Shown here: positions 33,376-42,347 of the stretch, piece by piece
Numbering within the stretch: the first letter of the stretch is position 1
Layout of the letters: every line of letters starts with the position of its first letter
DNA from: Chengkuizengella sp. SCS-71B
GTDB taxonomy: Bacteria; Bacillota; Bacilli; Paenibacillales; KCTC-33759
Assembly (NCBI RefSeq): GCF_040100845.1
Contig: NZ_JAZHSH010000001.1
Location: forward strand, 1,302,001 to 1,366,000
Reading direction: 5' to 3'
DNA: 64,000 nt
Position numbers and translations under genes: made by a program
Notes under the pieces: model-generated
Databases searched by the model: none
Told to the model about the DNA's origin: nothing
What the model saw: the letters and a program-made list of their open reading frames with translations, nothing else

Positions 33376-33519
33376 AATTACTCCTTATATTGAAAAAAAT
33401 TCTATAAACACAGTGTAACTTGAAATTAATTCAAAATCAAGTGTTTATTTGAATTTTTTTCAACTTTATTTTGAAGTTTATACAATTCCTTTATACTTAA
33501 GTTCAGAGGTGATCTATCA

Positions 33520-33852
33520 ATGACTTTCGGTGCTAGATTAAAAAAAGCACGTAAAAATAAACAATTGATTCAAAGTCAAGTTGCAGAACGATTAGGGATA
33601 GATTTTACGACAATCTCAAAGTATGAGAACGATAAATCTGAACCGGATAATGAAATATTGCAAAAAATAGCAGACCTATATGAGGTTTCCATTGATTGGC
33701 TTCTTACAGGAGAAACAAATACAAAAGGAAATTTGGATAATAAAATTTATTTTAACGGTGAATATGTAAAGTTAACAGATGATGAAGCACAACATTTAAA
33801 AGATACACTTGAGATGTACCGGTTGTGGAAAAAAAATAAAACAGAGAAATAA
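33520..33852 (+). CDS. Xre-family transcriptional regulator
   Basis: DNA-binding protein of 110 residues. A helix-turn-helix occupies residues 3-60 (GARLKKARKNKQLIQSQVAERLG...TTISKYE), similar to SinR/phage-repressor proteins, with a short C-terminal extension that may dimerise. It is divergent from the small membrane protein gene at 33375. The 144-base gap contains TTGAA/TTCAA-type inverted repeats (around 33420-33465) that could be its operator. Confidence 0.85.
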   Translation: MTFGARLKKARKNKQLIQSQVAERLGIDFTTISKYENDKSEPDNEILQKIADLYEVSIDWLLTGETNTKGNLDNKIYFNGEYVKLTDDEAQHLKDTLEMYRLWKKNKTEK

Positions 33853-33999
33853 CGTTTCTTCAAATGAAACTTCTTATGTTATAGTCCGTAATATTAACAA
33901 TCTAGTAATTATTGAACATCTAAAAATAGGCAACTATTCATTAGGTGTTTTTTTCATCTATTTGGAGGAATAAACATATACGAAGAATGGAAGTGAACA

Positions 34000-34638
34000 A
34001 TGGATCATTTAGAAATATTCAAAGAAGTTGTGACCTCAGAGGAAGAACTAAGGGAAATGCTAGGATACCCTAGTGAAAGAGCCATAAAAAAGGTGGTTTC
34101 TAAGCTAGATTCACATTGTCGTCAATATTTAAGATTATCTCCATTTGTTGTATTATCGACTTCAGATGCAAATGGAATATGTGATGTTTCACCACGTGGT
34201 GATGCCCCTGGTTTTATTCATATTATAGATGACAAACATATTGTTTTACCTGAACGGCAAGGGAACAAAAGAATGGATTCCATTAAAAATATCTTATCAA
34301 ATCAACATGTTGGACTTATATTTTTAATACCTGGATTAAAGGAAACACTTAGAATCAATGGGAAGGCGTGTGTGATTAAAGATCAAGAGATGTTGAAACA
34401 TATGGCAGTAAACGAACAGGTTCCTTTGTTAGGGATTGGTATACAAATAGAAGAATGTTTTGTGCATTGTGGTAAATCACTTATTAGGTCTCAGTTATGG
34501 GACCAGAAAACATGGACTGACAAAAAGAATCTGCCGTCTATACCACATATGATGGCTGATCACGTCAATGTCAGCAACATATCTCCTAAAGTTATAGAGG
34601 AATCTCTTCAAGAGAGTTATACAAAACGACTTTATTAA
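34000..34638 (+). CDS. Pyridoxamine 5'-phosphate oxidase-like FMN-binding protein
   Basis: Flavin-binding split-barrel protein of 212 residues, matching the PPOX class whose members start with a helical region and continue FVVLSTSDANGICDVSPRGDAPGFI. The DVSPRGD motif and the LRINGKA segment are typical. Such proteins act as flavin oxidoreductases with mostly unknown substrates. There are no tight operon neighbours. Confidence 0.8.
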   Translation: MDHLEIFKEVVTSEEELREMLGYPSERAIKKVVSKLDSHCRQYLRLSPFVVLSTSDANGICDVSPRGDAPGFIHIIDDKHIVLPERQGNKRMDSIKNILSNQHVGLIFLIPGLKETLRINGKACVIKDQEMLKHMAVNEQVPLLGIGIQIEECFVHCGKSLIRSQLWDQKTWTDKKNLPSIPHMMADHVNVSNISPKVIEESLQESYTKRLY

Positions 34639-34726
34639 AGTATTTATTTATGATTATTATTGACATTAGAGTAGGGATTGTAGTACTATGATAAACCCCC
34701 AAATATAAAGGAGGTTTAGTTTAATA

Positions 34727-35293
34727 ATGAATGATTATCAAATGAATTTTACTACTAATAGGTTAATCTTAAAAATAATAGATGAATCCTATGCCGAAAA
34801 GGTAGTAGAGTACCTAAATAAAAACAAAGAGTTTTTAACTCCTTGGAGCCCTCTAGTGAATGAAGAATTTTATACAGTTCAGTTTCAATCTCGAAAACTA
34901 AAAGAAGACCTTACAAACATAAAAGATAAATCTATGTTAAAAGTATGGATTTTTAAAAAAGAAGATGATACAGAGGAAATCATAGGCTCAATCTCATTAA
35001 ATAATATTGTTCGGGGTGTTTTTCAATCGTGTCATATGGGTTATCAATTGAGTCAACAAGAGATAAATCAAGGTTACATAACAGAAGCCATTAACAAAGT
35101 GATCGAGTATGCTTTTAACGAATTACAATTACATCGGATTGAAGCTAACATTATGCCTCGAAATAAAGCATCATTAAGAGCAGTTGAGAAACTGGGATTT
35201 GAATCAGAAGGTTTAGCTAAGAAATATTTGAAGATTAATGGGAAATGGGAAGATCATATTCATATGGTAATATTAAACGAAGAGATGGAGTGA
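34727..35293 (+). CDS. GNAT N-acetyltransferase, RimJ/RimL type
   Basis: Acetyl-CoA-dependent acetyltransferase of 188 residues, resembling ribosomal-protein alanine N-acetyltransferases. The signature region runs from IIGSISLNNI through MGYQLSQQEINQGYITEAI to LHRIEANIMPRNKASLRAVEKLGFESEG, the typical GNAT motif A/B end. AAAGGAGG precedes ATG 34727 with a rather long gap of 12 bases. It is four bases from the following methyltransferase gene, so the two are probably co-transcribed. Confidence 0.85.
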   Translation: MNDYQMNFTTNRLILKIIDESYAEKVVEYLNKNKEFLTPWSPLVNEEFYTVQFQSRKLKEDLTNIKDKSMLKVWIFKKEDDTEEIIGSISLNNIVRGVFQSCHMGYQLSQQEINQGYITEAINKVIEYAFNELQLHRIEANIMPRNKASLRAVEKLGFESEGLAKKYLKINGKWEDHIHMVILNEEME

Positions 35294-35297
35294 TCAA

Positions 35298-36053
35298 GTG
35301 GATAATAAAAAAAGATTTTCAAACAGAGTTGAAAATTATGTGAAATACCGACCTAGTTATCCCAAAAAAACAATAGATTTTTTGTATAATGAACTGGGAT
35401 TTAAGCAAAACTCAATTATAGCAGATGTTGGTTCTGGAACAGGGATTTTTTCGAATCTACTTTTAGATAGAGAATCTAATGTGTTATCTGTTGAACCTAA
35501 TCAGGAAATGAGAGAGGCAGCAGAGAACTTGTTAGTAAGCTACGAAAACTATATTTCCATAAATGGATCAGCAGAAAATACTACATTACCAGATAAATCA
35601 GTTGATTTCATAGTATCTGCACAAGCTTTCCATTGGTTTGATTTGCAAAAAACGAAACAAGAATTTGAAAGAATATTAAAACCAAATGGAAAAGTCTTTT
35701 TAATATGGAACAATCGTTTAACTGAAGAAAGTGAATTTTCAGTAGCGTACGAACGCATTTTGAAAAAATATGCAAATGATTACAATGAAGTGAATCATCA
35801 AAATATAGGGCATCGTGAATTAAATTCTTTTTTCAATAACGAAGGGTATAAAACATTCACATGTCCAAATTATCAGGTATTTAATTTTGAACAATTAAAG
35901 GGCAGGCTCTTGTCGTCTTCTTATTCACCAGTCCCAGGAGAAGATAACTACGAAATTATTATGGTTCAATTACGAGATGTCTTTAATTTATACAATCAAA
36001 ATGGACAAGTAACTTTTCATTATAATACGGAAGTTTATTATGGTGGTGTCTAA
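35298..36053 (+). CDS. Class I SAM-dependent methyltransferase
   Basis: Rossmann-fold methyltransferase of 251 residues; the substrate is unknown. Motif I is IADVGSGTGIFSNLL, the acidic loop ends VLSVEPN, and the post-motif FIVSAQAFHWFD resembles the UbiE/small-molecule methyltransferase group. The start is GTG 35298 preceded by GGAGTGAT, four bases after the acetyltransferase stop. The nearby 3' terminator is shared with the convergent nucleotidase gene. Confidence 0.83.
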   Translation: MDNKKRFSNRVENYVKYRPSYPKKTIDFLYNELGFKQNSIIADVGSGTGIFSNLLLDRESNVLSVEPNQEMREAAENLLVSYENYISINGSAENTTLPDKSVDFIVSAQAFHWFDLQKTKQEFERILKPNGKVFLIWNNRLTEESEFSVAYERILKKYANDYNEVNHQNIGHRELNSFFNNEGYKTFTCPNYQVFNFEQLKGRLLSSSYSPVPGEDNYEIIMVQLRDVFNLYNQNGQVTFHYNTEVYYGGV

Positions 36054-36072
36054 AATTCTTCAATTAAGAACA

Positions 36073-36119
36073 CAAAAAAAGCGGATAAAGGATATATCGT
36101 AGTATACCCTTCATCCGCT
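36073..36119 (-). terminator. Terminator for the 5'-nucleotidase gene
   Basis: AGCGGATAAAGG (36080-36091) pairs with CCTTCATCCGCT (36108-36119) apart from one mismatch. On the minus strand a run of seven T follows. It may also end the convergent methyltransferase transcript. Confidence 0.8.
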
Positions 36120-36143
36120 GTTATATTCTTATCTCACAAGTGA

Positions 36144-38018
36144 TTATTCAGTTTTGCTTGTATCTACAATACGTCCTTCAACTTGTGGATTGATGCTGTC
36201 TTGAGCCATAAAGTACTCTTCAACTACAGAGTATATCGTTAATCCTGTGTTGAAAGAATCATTATCTTCAAACATTGCGTATCCATCTCCACCAACTGCA
36301 ACAAAATCATTTGTAGCAAGCTTGTACGTTTTTGTTACATCAATATCTTCTCCGGCTACTTTTACATTTATTACACGTTCGCCAGCAGGTTTACTTGAAT
36401 CATAAGTGAATGACATACCACTGATTTGTGGGAATTGTCCTTTTTGATCTTCAACCGCACTTACACCATGTTCTAAAGCAGCAACAAGCTCTTCACCTGT
36501 AACATCTAATACAGCTAATGTGTTAGGGAAAGGGAGAAGTGTATTTAAATCTAATTTAGTAATTTCTCCAGCTGATAGCTGAGTACGAATTCCGCCAGCG
36601 TTCATAATTGCAACATCAGCTTCATAACCAGCAATGGATTGTGTTTTTTCAACTAAAATATCAGTAATTAAGTTTCCGATATTTGTTTCACCAGCTCTTA
36701 TCAAAGCTCGATCTCCATCTAAATCTACTTCTGAATTCGTAATCACTACATTCATGATTTCTTTGATATCTTCAGTAACTTTTGTAACCATTTGCGCAAT
36801 TTCTGGATCTGCTTCAACTGTTGCATCATATTCTTTTAAACCGCCGCTAAAAGCAACAAGTTCATCATTGTAATAGTATAAATCAGCTCTACCTAAAGAT
36901 TTTCCATATTCCCAATCTTGAACGATATATGTGCCATTTACAAGCTCAGGAGTTTCAATAGGTGTATGTGAATGTCCACCAATAATTAAGTCTATGCCGT
37001 CTACTGCTTCAGCAATTTCTCTATCTACTTCTAGACCCACGTGAGAGACTGCAATGACATGATCCACTTTTTCTTTTAATTGTGGCACCATTTCTTTTGC
37101 AACTTCTACAGGTGATTTAAATGTTAGTCCTTCTACATTATCTGGATGAGTGACAACTGGTGTATCTTCAGTTACAAAACCTATAAATGCAAATTTCTTT
37201 TCACCAATATCAGCATAGTGGACAGGATCTAGTAATTCAGATCCATCCTCAGTAAATACATTTGAAGAAATAACAGGGTATTCTAATTGTCCCGCTAAGT
37301 TTAATAGTTGTTCAAAACCAAAATCAAATTCATGATTTCCTGCTGCCATTGTTTCATAATCTAATTGATTCAAAATTGGAAGAATAGATTCACCTTCTGT
37401 TTGGTTAACAAAGATTGTACCTTGGAATGTATCTCCAGCATCAATTAAGAAGAAGTTTTCGCTTTCCGCTCTCCACTCATTAATAATTGTTGCCATTTTT
37501 GCATAACCAAATTCTTTGTTATAATCGTCTTCCTCAATGTGACCATGGACGTCATTTGTGTGGCCAATAGTGATTTGTGTCGTTGCTGCTTCACCTAAAG
37601 CATCAAAAAACACTTCACGAGTCACTGTATTGCCTTCTTCTAATTCAAGCTCTAATCCAGCAGAATTTCCGATAGCAATAAGTTCAGAACTACTTAATTT
37701 TTTGTTAGGGTTTTTTACATCTGTAACAATTCCTTCATCTAATGCCCATTTTAAAGATGCTGATGCCCAATGTTTGATTTTAGGATCCGCTTCTAAATCA
37801 GTAACCTCTTGAATTCTTGCAAATAAAGTCACTGCTTCTGCAAGTGATACTTTTTTGTTTAGCCCTATGTTTCCATCTTTATAACCTTGAATGATTTGTT
37901 TATCCTTCATCCAGTCCATATGAGGGATAGGTTGTAATGGCTCTGCATTAACACTTCCCATCATTAATGATAAAGATAAAGCACCTGTTACGGCTAAAGT
38001 TCCTACTTTTTTAAACAT
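36144..38018 (-). CDS. Secreted 5'-nucleotidase/2',3'-cyclic phosphodiesterase with SLH-like N-terminus
   Basis: Exported metallophosphatase of 624 residues that releases phosphate from nucleotides or UDP-sugars. After a signal peptide (about 1-26) comes a region resembling one to two S-layer homology repeats (DWMKDKQIIQGYKDGNIGLNK, then ASLKWALDEGIV; residues 30-140). A calcineurin-like domain follows with GHTNDVHGH, DAGDTFQG, AAGNHEFDFG and GGHSHTP metal motifs (about 150-385), and then the C-terminal 5'-nucleotidase domain with NAGGIR and NDFVAVGGDGY. AAGGAG leaves 7 bases to ATG 38018 but only 1 to ATG 38024, so 38018 is chosen. SLH-like repeats would tie the enzyme to the cell wall; they look incomplete, so anchoring is uncertain. 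Confidence 0.87.
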   Translation of the reverse strand: MFKKVGTLAVTGALSLSLMMGSVNAEPLQPIPHMDWMKDKQIIQGYKDGNIGLNKKVSLAEAVTLFARIQEVTDLEADPKIKHWASASLKWALDEGIVTDVKNPNKKLSSSELIAIGNSAGLELELEEGNTVTREVFFDALGEAATTQITIGHTNDVHGHIEEDDYNKEFGYAKMATIINEWRAESENFFLIDAGDTFQGTIFVNQTEGESILPILNQLDYETMAAGNHEFDFGFEQLLNLAGQLEYPVISSNVFTEDGSELLDPVHYADIGEKKFAFIGFVTEDTPVVTHPDNVEGLTFKSPVEVAKEMVPQLKEKVDHVIAVSHVGLEVDREIAEAVDGIDLIIGGHSHTPIETPELVNGTYIVQDWEYGKSLGRADLYYYNDELVAFSGGLKEYDATVEADPEIAQMVTKVTEDIKEIMNVVITNSEVDLDGDRALIRAGETNIGNLITDILVEKTQSIAGYEADVAIMNAGGIRTQLSAGEITKLDLNTLLPFPNTLAVLDVTGEELVAALEHGVSAVEDQKGQFPQISGMSFTYDSSKPAGERVINVKVAGEDIDVTKTYKLATNDFVAVGGDGYAMFEDNDSFNTGLTIYSVVEEYFMAQDSINPQVEGRIVDTSKTE

Positions 38019-38295
38019 TTCCATTCTCCTTTTTAGTAGATTTATTTTGTATTACAATGGAAATTTGGTTCAAAAAATAACCCCTAAAAAAATCTATAAA
38101 AATTATGATTTTTATATTTCCCATGAATATTATAACTCTAAATGGAGAGAATAAAAACATCTAAAATATTGGAAAAATACGTAATGTAGCAAGGTGTGTA
38201 AACGCAACCAATCTCCTCTAAAAACGGAAATTAAGGGTAAATTTGACCACCCAAAATGATAGAAAATCGTTTATAAATTAATTTTTAAAAGTTAA

Positions 38296-38324
38296 TTGAC
38301 AAAAGTAAGTTAGTGATGTATTCT
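38296..38324 (+). promoter_or_regulatory. Sigma-A promoter upstream of the MhqR-like gene
   Basis: Perfect TTGACA (38296-38301), 17-base spacer, TATTCT (38319-38324). A second -10 TATAAT lies at 38403-38408 directly before the operator-like palindrome. The 38025-38447 gap otherwise shows only AT-rich sequence. Confidence 0.55.
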
Positions 38325-38409
38325 ATCTCTATAAGAAATTTGATTAAAATATTAATGAAATTAAAAGGAGGTTGTATTGTTTAATATTATAAAATTTTTT
38401 TGTATAATT

Positions 38410-38425
38410 ATCTTTAATTCGAGAT
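38410..38425. promoter_or_regulatory. MhqR-type operator before mhqR-like gene
   Basis: ATCTTTAATTCGAGAT differs at two bases from the perfect palindrome ATCTCGAATTCGAGAT found upstream of the DoxX gene at 39021-39036. It directly follows TATAAT and lies 23 bases before the regulator's start, as expected for autoregulation. Confidence 0.65.
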
Positions 38426-38447
38426 AATTGAAAGGTTTGATTTTAGA

Positions 38448-38888
38448 ATGAAAAGTGATCTAAATTTATCTTTAAAACTATTTATTGTTTTATCACGTGC
38501 GACTAGAACAATAAGTGATTTAGCGCATCAGGATATACAAAGTTATGGATTAAATCCAACTGAGTTTGCTGTACTTGATCTTTTGTATCACAAAGGTGAA
38601 CAGCCCCTGCAAAAAATTGGGGAGAAAATATTAATTGCGAGTGGAAGTATAACTTATGTCGTTGATAAATTAGAAGAAAAAGGATATTTAAGTAGAAATC
38701 CAAATCCAAAAGATAGAAGAATTATTTATGCAATCATAAGTGAAAAAGGAAAGAAACTCTTTGATGAAATTTTTCCAAAACATGAAAATAAAATTGATGA
38801 AATCGTCAATGGTTTATCAGATGAGGAAAAAAAAGAAGCCATTTTTTTGCTAAAAAAATTAGGCATTTATGCAAAACACATAGAGTGA
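38448..38888 (+). CDS. mhqR: MarR-family repressor, MhqR-like
   Basis: Winged-helix repressor of 146 residues. The segments SHGLNPTEF-like (SYGLNPTEFAVLDLLYHKGEQPL) and IGEKILIASGSITYVVDKLE closely resemble what I recall of Bacillus subtilis MhqR, which senses quinone-type electrophiles and controls dioxygenase, DoxX-family and azoreductase genes. The recognition helix and wing (NPKDRR) are intact. Palindromes of MhqR type precede both this gene and the DoxX-pirin pair downstream, which supports the naming. No clear ribosome binding site of full strength is seen (GAAAGG). Confidence 0.82.
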   Translation: MKSDLNLSLKLFIVLSRATRTISDLAHQDIQSYGLNPTEFAVLDLLYHKGEQPLQKIGEKILIASGSITYVVDKLEEKGYLSRNPNPKDRRIIYAIISEKGKKLFDEIFPKHENKIDEIVNGLSDEEKKEAIFLLKKLGIYAKHIE

Positions 38889-38892
38889 ACTC

Positions 38893-38973
38893 GTTTAAGC
38901 TTTGCTTAAACATGGAGAAATCAGATGGAGACTCTACTCCACCTGATTTGAAGATCCCACCTATAGAGGTGGG
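38893..38973 (+). repeat. Three consecutive hairpins in the mhqR-doxX gap
   Basis: Stem 1: GTTTAAGC/GCTTAAAC (38893-38911). Stem 2: AAATCAG and TGGAG with CTCCA and CTGATTT (38918-38949, one mismatch). Stem 3: CCCACC/GGTGGG (38956-38973). None is followed by a T run. The look is like the structured end of an IS200/IS605-type element or a small palindromic repeat; identity unproven. Confidence 0.45.
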
Positions 38974-39020
38974 CGTCTGTAACATGGAAGAAAGTTATAC
39001 TTCCTTTTTATTAAACAAAT

Positions 39021-39036
39021 ATCTCGAATTCGAGAT
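39021..39036. promoter_or_regulatory. Perfect MhqR-type operator before the DoxX gene
   Basis: ATCTCGAATTCGAGAT is a perfect 16-base palindrome 24 bases before the DoxX start and overlaps the likely promoter/leader. It matches the MhqR box as I recall it from B. subtilis (ATCTCGAA-TTCGAGAT core). Confidence 0.75.
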
Positions 39037-39060
39037 AAATTTTGAAAGGAGAAACATTTT

Positions 39061-39501
39061 ATGAGAGAAAATAGAATTGGGATTGGATTATTAATGATTC
39101 GTTTGGTAGTTGGTCTTTTATTCATTGGTCATGGTTCACAAAAATTATTTGGTTTGTTTGGTGGTTATGGTTTACAAGGTACTGGAGGATTTTTTGAATC
39201 TATCGGATTATCGCCAGGAACTTCAATGGCATTTATTGCTGGAGCAGGTGAACTAATCGGTGGAATTCTTCTAGTATTAGGTCTTGTAACTCCTATTGCT
39301 TCTGCAATGATTTCAGTTATTATGTTAGGTGCCATCGTTAAAGTACATGCTCCAGCAGGAATATGGGCAGATCAAGGTGGTATGGAATATCCATTAGTTC
39401 TTATTGCTACAGTAATAGGTATAGCATTCATCGGTTCTGGAAAGTATTCTCTTGACCATCACTTTTTTAAAAAAACGAAGAAGGTGATATCTAATGATTA
39501 A
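39061..39501 (+). CDS. DoxX family membrane protein (MhqP-like)
   Basis: Integral membrane protein of 146 residues with four hydrophobic helices and the DoxX signature RLVVGLLFIGHGSQKLFG. GGxGxxxESIGLSPG and AGAGELIGGILLVLGLVTP follow. DoxX-family MhqP belongs to the MhqR regulon for quinone/thiol-reactive stress in B. subtilis. AAAGGAG lies before the ATG. It overlaps the pirin gene by 8 bases, so the two are translationally coupled. Confidence 0.87.
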   Translation: MRENRIGIGLLMIRLVVGLLFIGHGSQKLFGLFGGYGLQGTGGFFESIGLSPGTSMAFIAGAGELIGGILLVLGLVTPIASAMISVIMLGAIVKVHAPAGIWADQGGMEYPLVLIATVIGIAFIGSGKYSLDHHFFKKTKKVISND

Positions 39502-40195
39502 AGTTTATCCTAAGGAATCTAGATTCTCACGAGATCATGGTTGGTTACAATCAAACTTTAGTTTTTCGTTTGCAGATTTTTATGATCCAGAAAACTTGCA
39601 ATTTGGTTCATTACGAGTATTTAATGATGATTTCGTACGTCCGTCTCAAGGTTTTGGCAAACACCCTCATGAAGAAATGGAAATCGTTTCGATTGTCTTG
39701 GATGGGGAGTTGAAGCATGAAGACAGTGAAGGAAATTCAGCAGTCACTACTTTTGGTGGCATTCAAAGAATGAGTGCGGGAACAGGGATTTACCACTCTG
39801 AATTCAATCCTTCTACTACTAAAGAAGTAAACTTCTTTCAGTTATGGTTTTTGCCAAATAAAAAAGGTGTAACACCGGAATATGAAAAAACAACGTATGA
39901 GCCTTCAAAAATGAAAAATAACTTACTTCCAGTAGTTTCTAACCAAGCTTCAGAACATGTGGCTTACATTAATCAAGATGTAACAATTTACATGTCTGAC
40001 TTGGAAACAGGCAAGGAATTAACACATACACAGGAATCTGGGAGAAAAGTGTTCCTTTTTGTCATTGAAGGGGACGTAACATTAAATAAGGATATTCATT
40101 TATCCAAACGAGATTCAGCTCGTTTGACAGATGAGACATCAGTTCTGATTCAAGCAAAATCAGATGCAAGGTTTTTGTTAATAGATTTAGTATAA
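39494..40195 (+). CDS. Pirin family protein
   Basis: Bicupin of 233 residues of the pirin/YhaK type. The N-terminal cupin carries the metal-binding pattern FGKHPHEEMEIVSIVLDGELKHEDS and later GIYHSE, which supplies the third His and Glu. Some pirins oxidise quercetin; others act as redox sensors. Its overlap with the DoxX gene and shared MhqR-type operator suggest a role in handling quinones or aromatic electrophiles. Confidence 0.85.
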   Translation: MIKVYPKESRFSRDHGWLQSNFSFSFADFYDPENLQFGSLRVFNDDFVRPSQGFGKHPHEEMEIVSIVLDGELKHEDSEGNSAVTTFGGIQRMSAGTGIYHSEFNPSTTKEVNFFQLWFLPNKKGVTPEYEKTTYEPSKMKNNLLPVVSNQASEHVAYINQDVTIYMSDLETGKELTHTQESGRKVFLFVIEGDVTLNKDIHLSKRDSARLTDETSVLIQAKSDARFLLIDLV

Positions 40196-40211
40196 TTGAA
40201 TAAAAATGATA

Positions 40212-40235
40212 AGGACAGCAGATGTTTGCTGTCCT
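40212..40235 (+). terminator. Hairpin after the pirin gene
   Basis: AGGACAGCA (40212-40220) pairs perfectly with TGCTGTCCT (40227-40235). The T run is weak, so it is a probable but not certain terminator. Confidence 0.55.
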
Positions 40236-40271
40236 CTAGAATTCACTCATCCTTTTTTTGAATAAGCATTA

Positions 40272-42248
40272 TTAATTGTTGTATTTTCTTCCGTTAAGCA
40301 TTAAATAAGAATAAGTTAATATTAAGCCAAAGATATACATAAAAAATGCAACAAAAGCAGGTGCTAGATGAACTATATCTACATATCCAATCATAAAATG
40401 TGTCCCAATAGCTAATGTAAATCCAGGTATACCTGCTAATAAAAGCATCATCCATAACCACCTTGCCCCCTCTTTAAAACCCCACAAGGAAATCATCAAC
40501 AATAATGTGCCTTCAGTTAATAAAGCCCCACCAAAACCAGCTCGATCATGTGCAATTAAAGGAATGATATTTTCATTTACTTGATTTAATAAAGTAGGGG
40601 GTAAACATAAATATTGTAAATCTTCTTTGACGAATACAGATGTTATACCAATTATTGAAATTGAGATACCAGCAATAATAAAAGCAATACTTAAAGAGAT
40701 AAATAGAAGTTGCCCCCAAAGGCTTTTTCTCCATGCTTGTGAGTTAGTCAGGTTTGAGCAAGCATCAATTTTGTTTATTTTATTTTTATCTTTAAGACCT
40801 AGTATGAAAAAAGAGAGTAAAATAACCCACAATAGAGCATGAAGCTTATCAAAGTATCCATAGCCAACAAAAAGAAAAAAACACAAAAATCCAATTACAC
40901 CAGCTATTACAACTGCTTTCCTAGCCCAATGAACACCATTTTTGATTAAATAAAAGCTCAAACCTCCATATAAAATACTTGATGAGATCATTGTACCTGA
41001 TAAAGTAATACGATCATGCGCCATAAAAAAAATGAGCCTTTTACTAAAAAAAAGTGTTAGCTGCTCTTTAGACATCCCTAAAAATTTTTCATCATAGGAT
41101 AAAATAACCTGAGTTAAACCAAGATAAAGTGCAATGATTCCACCAATAAAAATACCTAGTGAAAATAAGAAGAATCCGATCCAGCTTACATTTTTATATA
41201 GATATACTTCTTTTTCTTTTTTACGATGATGGATAGGTTGAAAATCATGATTTTGATTTAGTTTATTATATATAATGGCTTCGTTGATTCTTTTAGGTAA
41301 TCCTGGACCTGAAAAAACCAATCCGCTTTGAATTTGTAAAAAATCTGCTCCGGCTTCCAGATACTCCAGAGCATCAGATGGTTCATATATCCCGCCTGAA
41401 GCAAAGATTTTAAAATTAGGAGAAGTGTTTGTACGCAGAAACTTTACAAGCTCTATGTTGCTGTCCTTAATCTCTTTACCAACTTTATATTTTCCATCAC
41501 TTGAATATATAGCCTCGTCAATGATGAAACCTAAATTACCTATTTGAATAACATTGTTTATTAAAAGTTGTAAGATGTGTTTGCTTATTTGTGGATCGAC
41601 AGAAAAAAGTATTGGAGTCTTAGTTTGATTTAATAATTGTTTAAACTTAAAGTTATCATTTAAGGATGTATAGCACTCGTTCCGTAAGTTCTTCCTTAGA
41701 TCTATTACGAAATATGCTGCAAATGAGGATAATGAATTTACTAAGGTTGACAACTCGTTGATTGCTTCGTCTATTGAAGCATCTTTAGAATGTGAAATAC
41801 GGAAACCTAAAGGTGTTTTTAATGGTTTAAGCTTGTTTAAGCGAGAAAGTGTTTTTGTTAGTCCTATATTTTCATATATACAAGGGTATTCAATGGTTTC
41901 TGCTTTTTGATCGCGAGTCATCCCATCATTTGCTGTTTCTGAAAGTAAAGTAATGGGTCCTATTTCTAAATAACCAAAGCCTAAGTTGGATAATGCTTCA
42001 GTTCCAATTAATCCTGGATCAATTGTTCCACTAAGACCAATTGGGGATGAAAAGAATGTACCGAACAGATCCTTTTTTAATGAGATGGAAGGGCTCATGT
42101 GACCCATGAACTCGATGATCTTGCCACCTATTCCAAAAGGCATTGTGGCTAATCTATTCATTGATTTCAAAGTAAAGTTTCTAGATATTTCAGGTGAAAG
42201 CTTGAATAAAAGGGGTTTGAAAATAGTTTGATATGACCAATCGGGCAC
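40272..42248 (-). CDS. PyrD-like protein fused to a duplicated membrane domain
   Basis: Unusual 658-residue fusion. Residues 1-335 follow the class 2 dihydroorotate dehydrogenase fold: SSPIGLSGTIDPG, LGFGYLEIGPIT, and late FASGGIYEPSDALEYLEAGADFLQIQSGLVFSGPGLP. However, the lysine of the usual GLDKDG loop is replaced (TIDPG), the SSPN stretch carrying substrate-contact residues is absent (VIDLRKNLRNE) and GFNN is replaced by ENIGLTK, so dihydroorotate oxidation is doubtful. Residues 355-658 hold about eight hydrophobic helices in two similar halves, each with an AHDR...G motif (MAHDRITLSG; IAHDRAGFGG). The start is GTG 42248 behind AAAGGATG. It is probably co-transcribed with the TIGR01777 and DCC genes upstream. 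Function is unknown. Confidence 0.75.
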   Translation of the reverse strand: MPDWSYQTIFKPLLFKLSPEISRNFTLKSMNRLATMPFGIGGKIIEFMGHMSPSISLKKDLFGTFFSSPIGLSGTIDPGLIGTEALSNLGFGYLEIGPITLLSETANDGMTRDQKAETIEYPCIYENIGLTKTLSRLNKLKPLKTPLGFRISHSKDASIDEAINELSTLVNSLSSFAAYFVIDLRKNLRNECYTSLNDNFKFKQLLNQTKTPILFSVDPQISKHILQLLINNVIQIGNLGFIIDEAIYSSDGKYKVGKEIKDSNIELVKFLRTNTSPNFKIFASGGIYEPSDALEYLEAGADFLQIQSGLVFSGPGLPKRINEAIIYNKLNQNHDFQPIHHRKKEKEVYLYKNVSWIGFFLFSLGIFIGGIIALYLGLTQVILSYDEKFLGMSKEQLTLFFSKRLIFFMAHDRITLSGTMISSSILYGGLSFYLIKNGVHWARKAVVIAGVIGFLCFFLFVGYGYFDKLHALLWVILLSFFILGLKDKNKINKIDACSNLTNSQAWRKSLWGQLLFISLSIAFIIAGISISIIGITSVFVKEDLQYLCLPPTLLNQVNENIIPLIAHDRAGFGGALLTEGTLLLMISLWGFKEGARWLWMMLLLAGIPGFTLAIGTHFMIGYVDIVHLAPAFVAFFMYIFGLILTYSYLMLNGRKYNN

Positions 42249-42347
42249 AATATTTCATCCTTTCCCTTTCATTTCTAAATGATATTGAGTTAATTTTAAA
42301 TGTTATAGTTTTGTTTGGTTAGTTGAGATAAGGTCTCTCAGGTTTTG

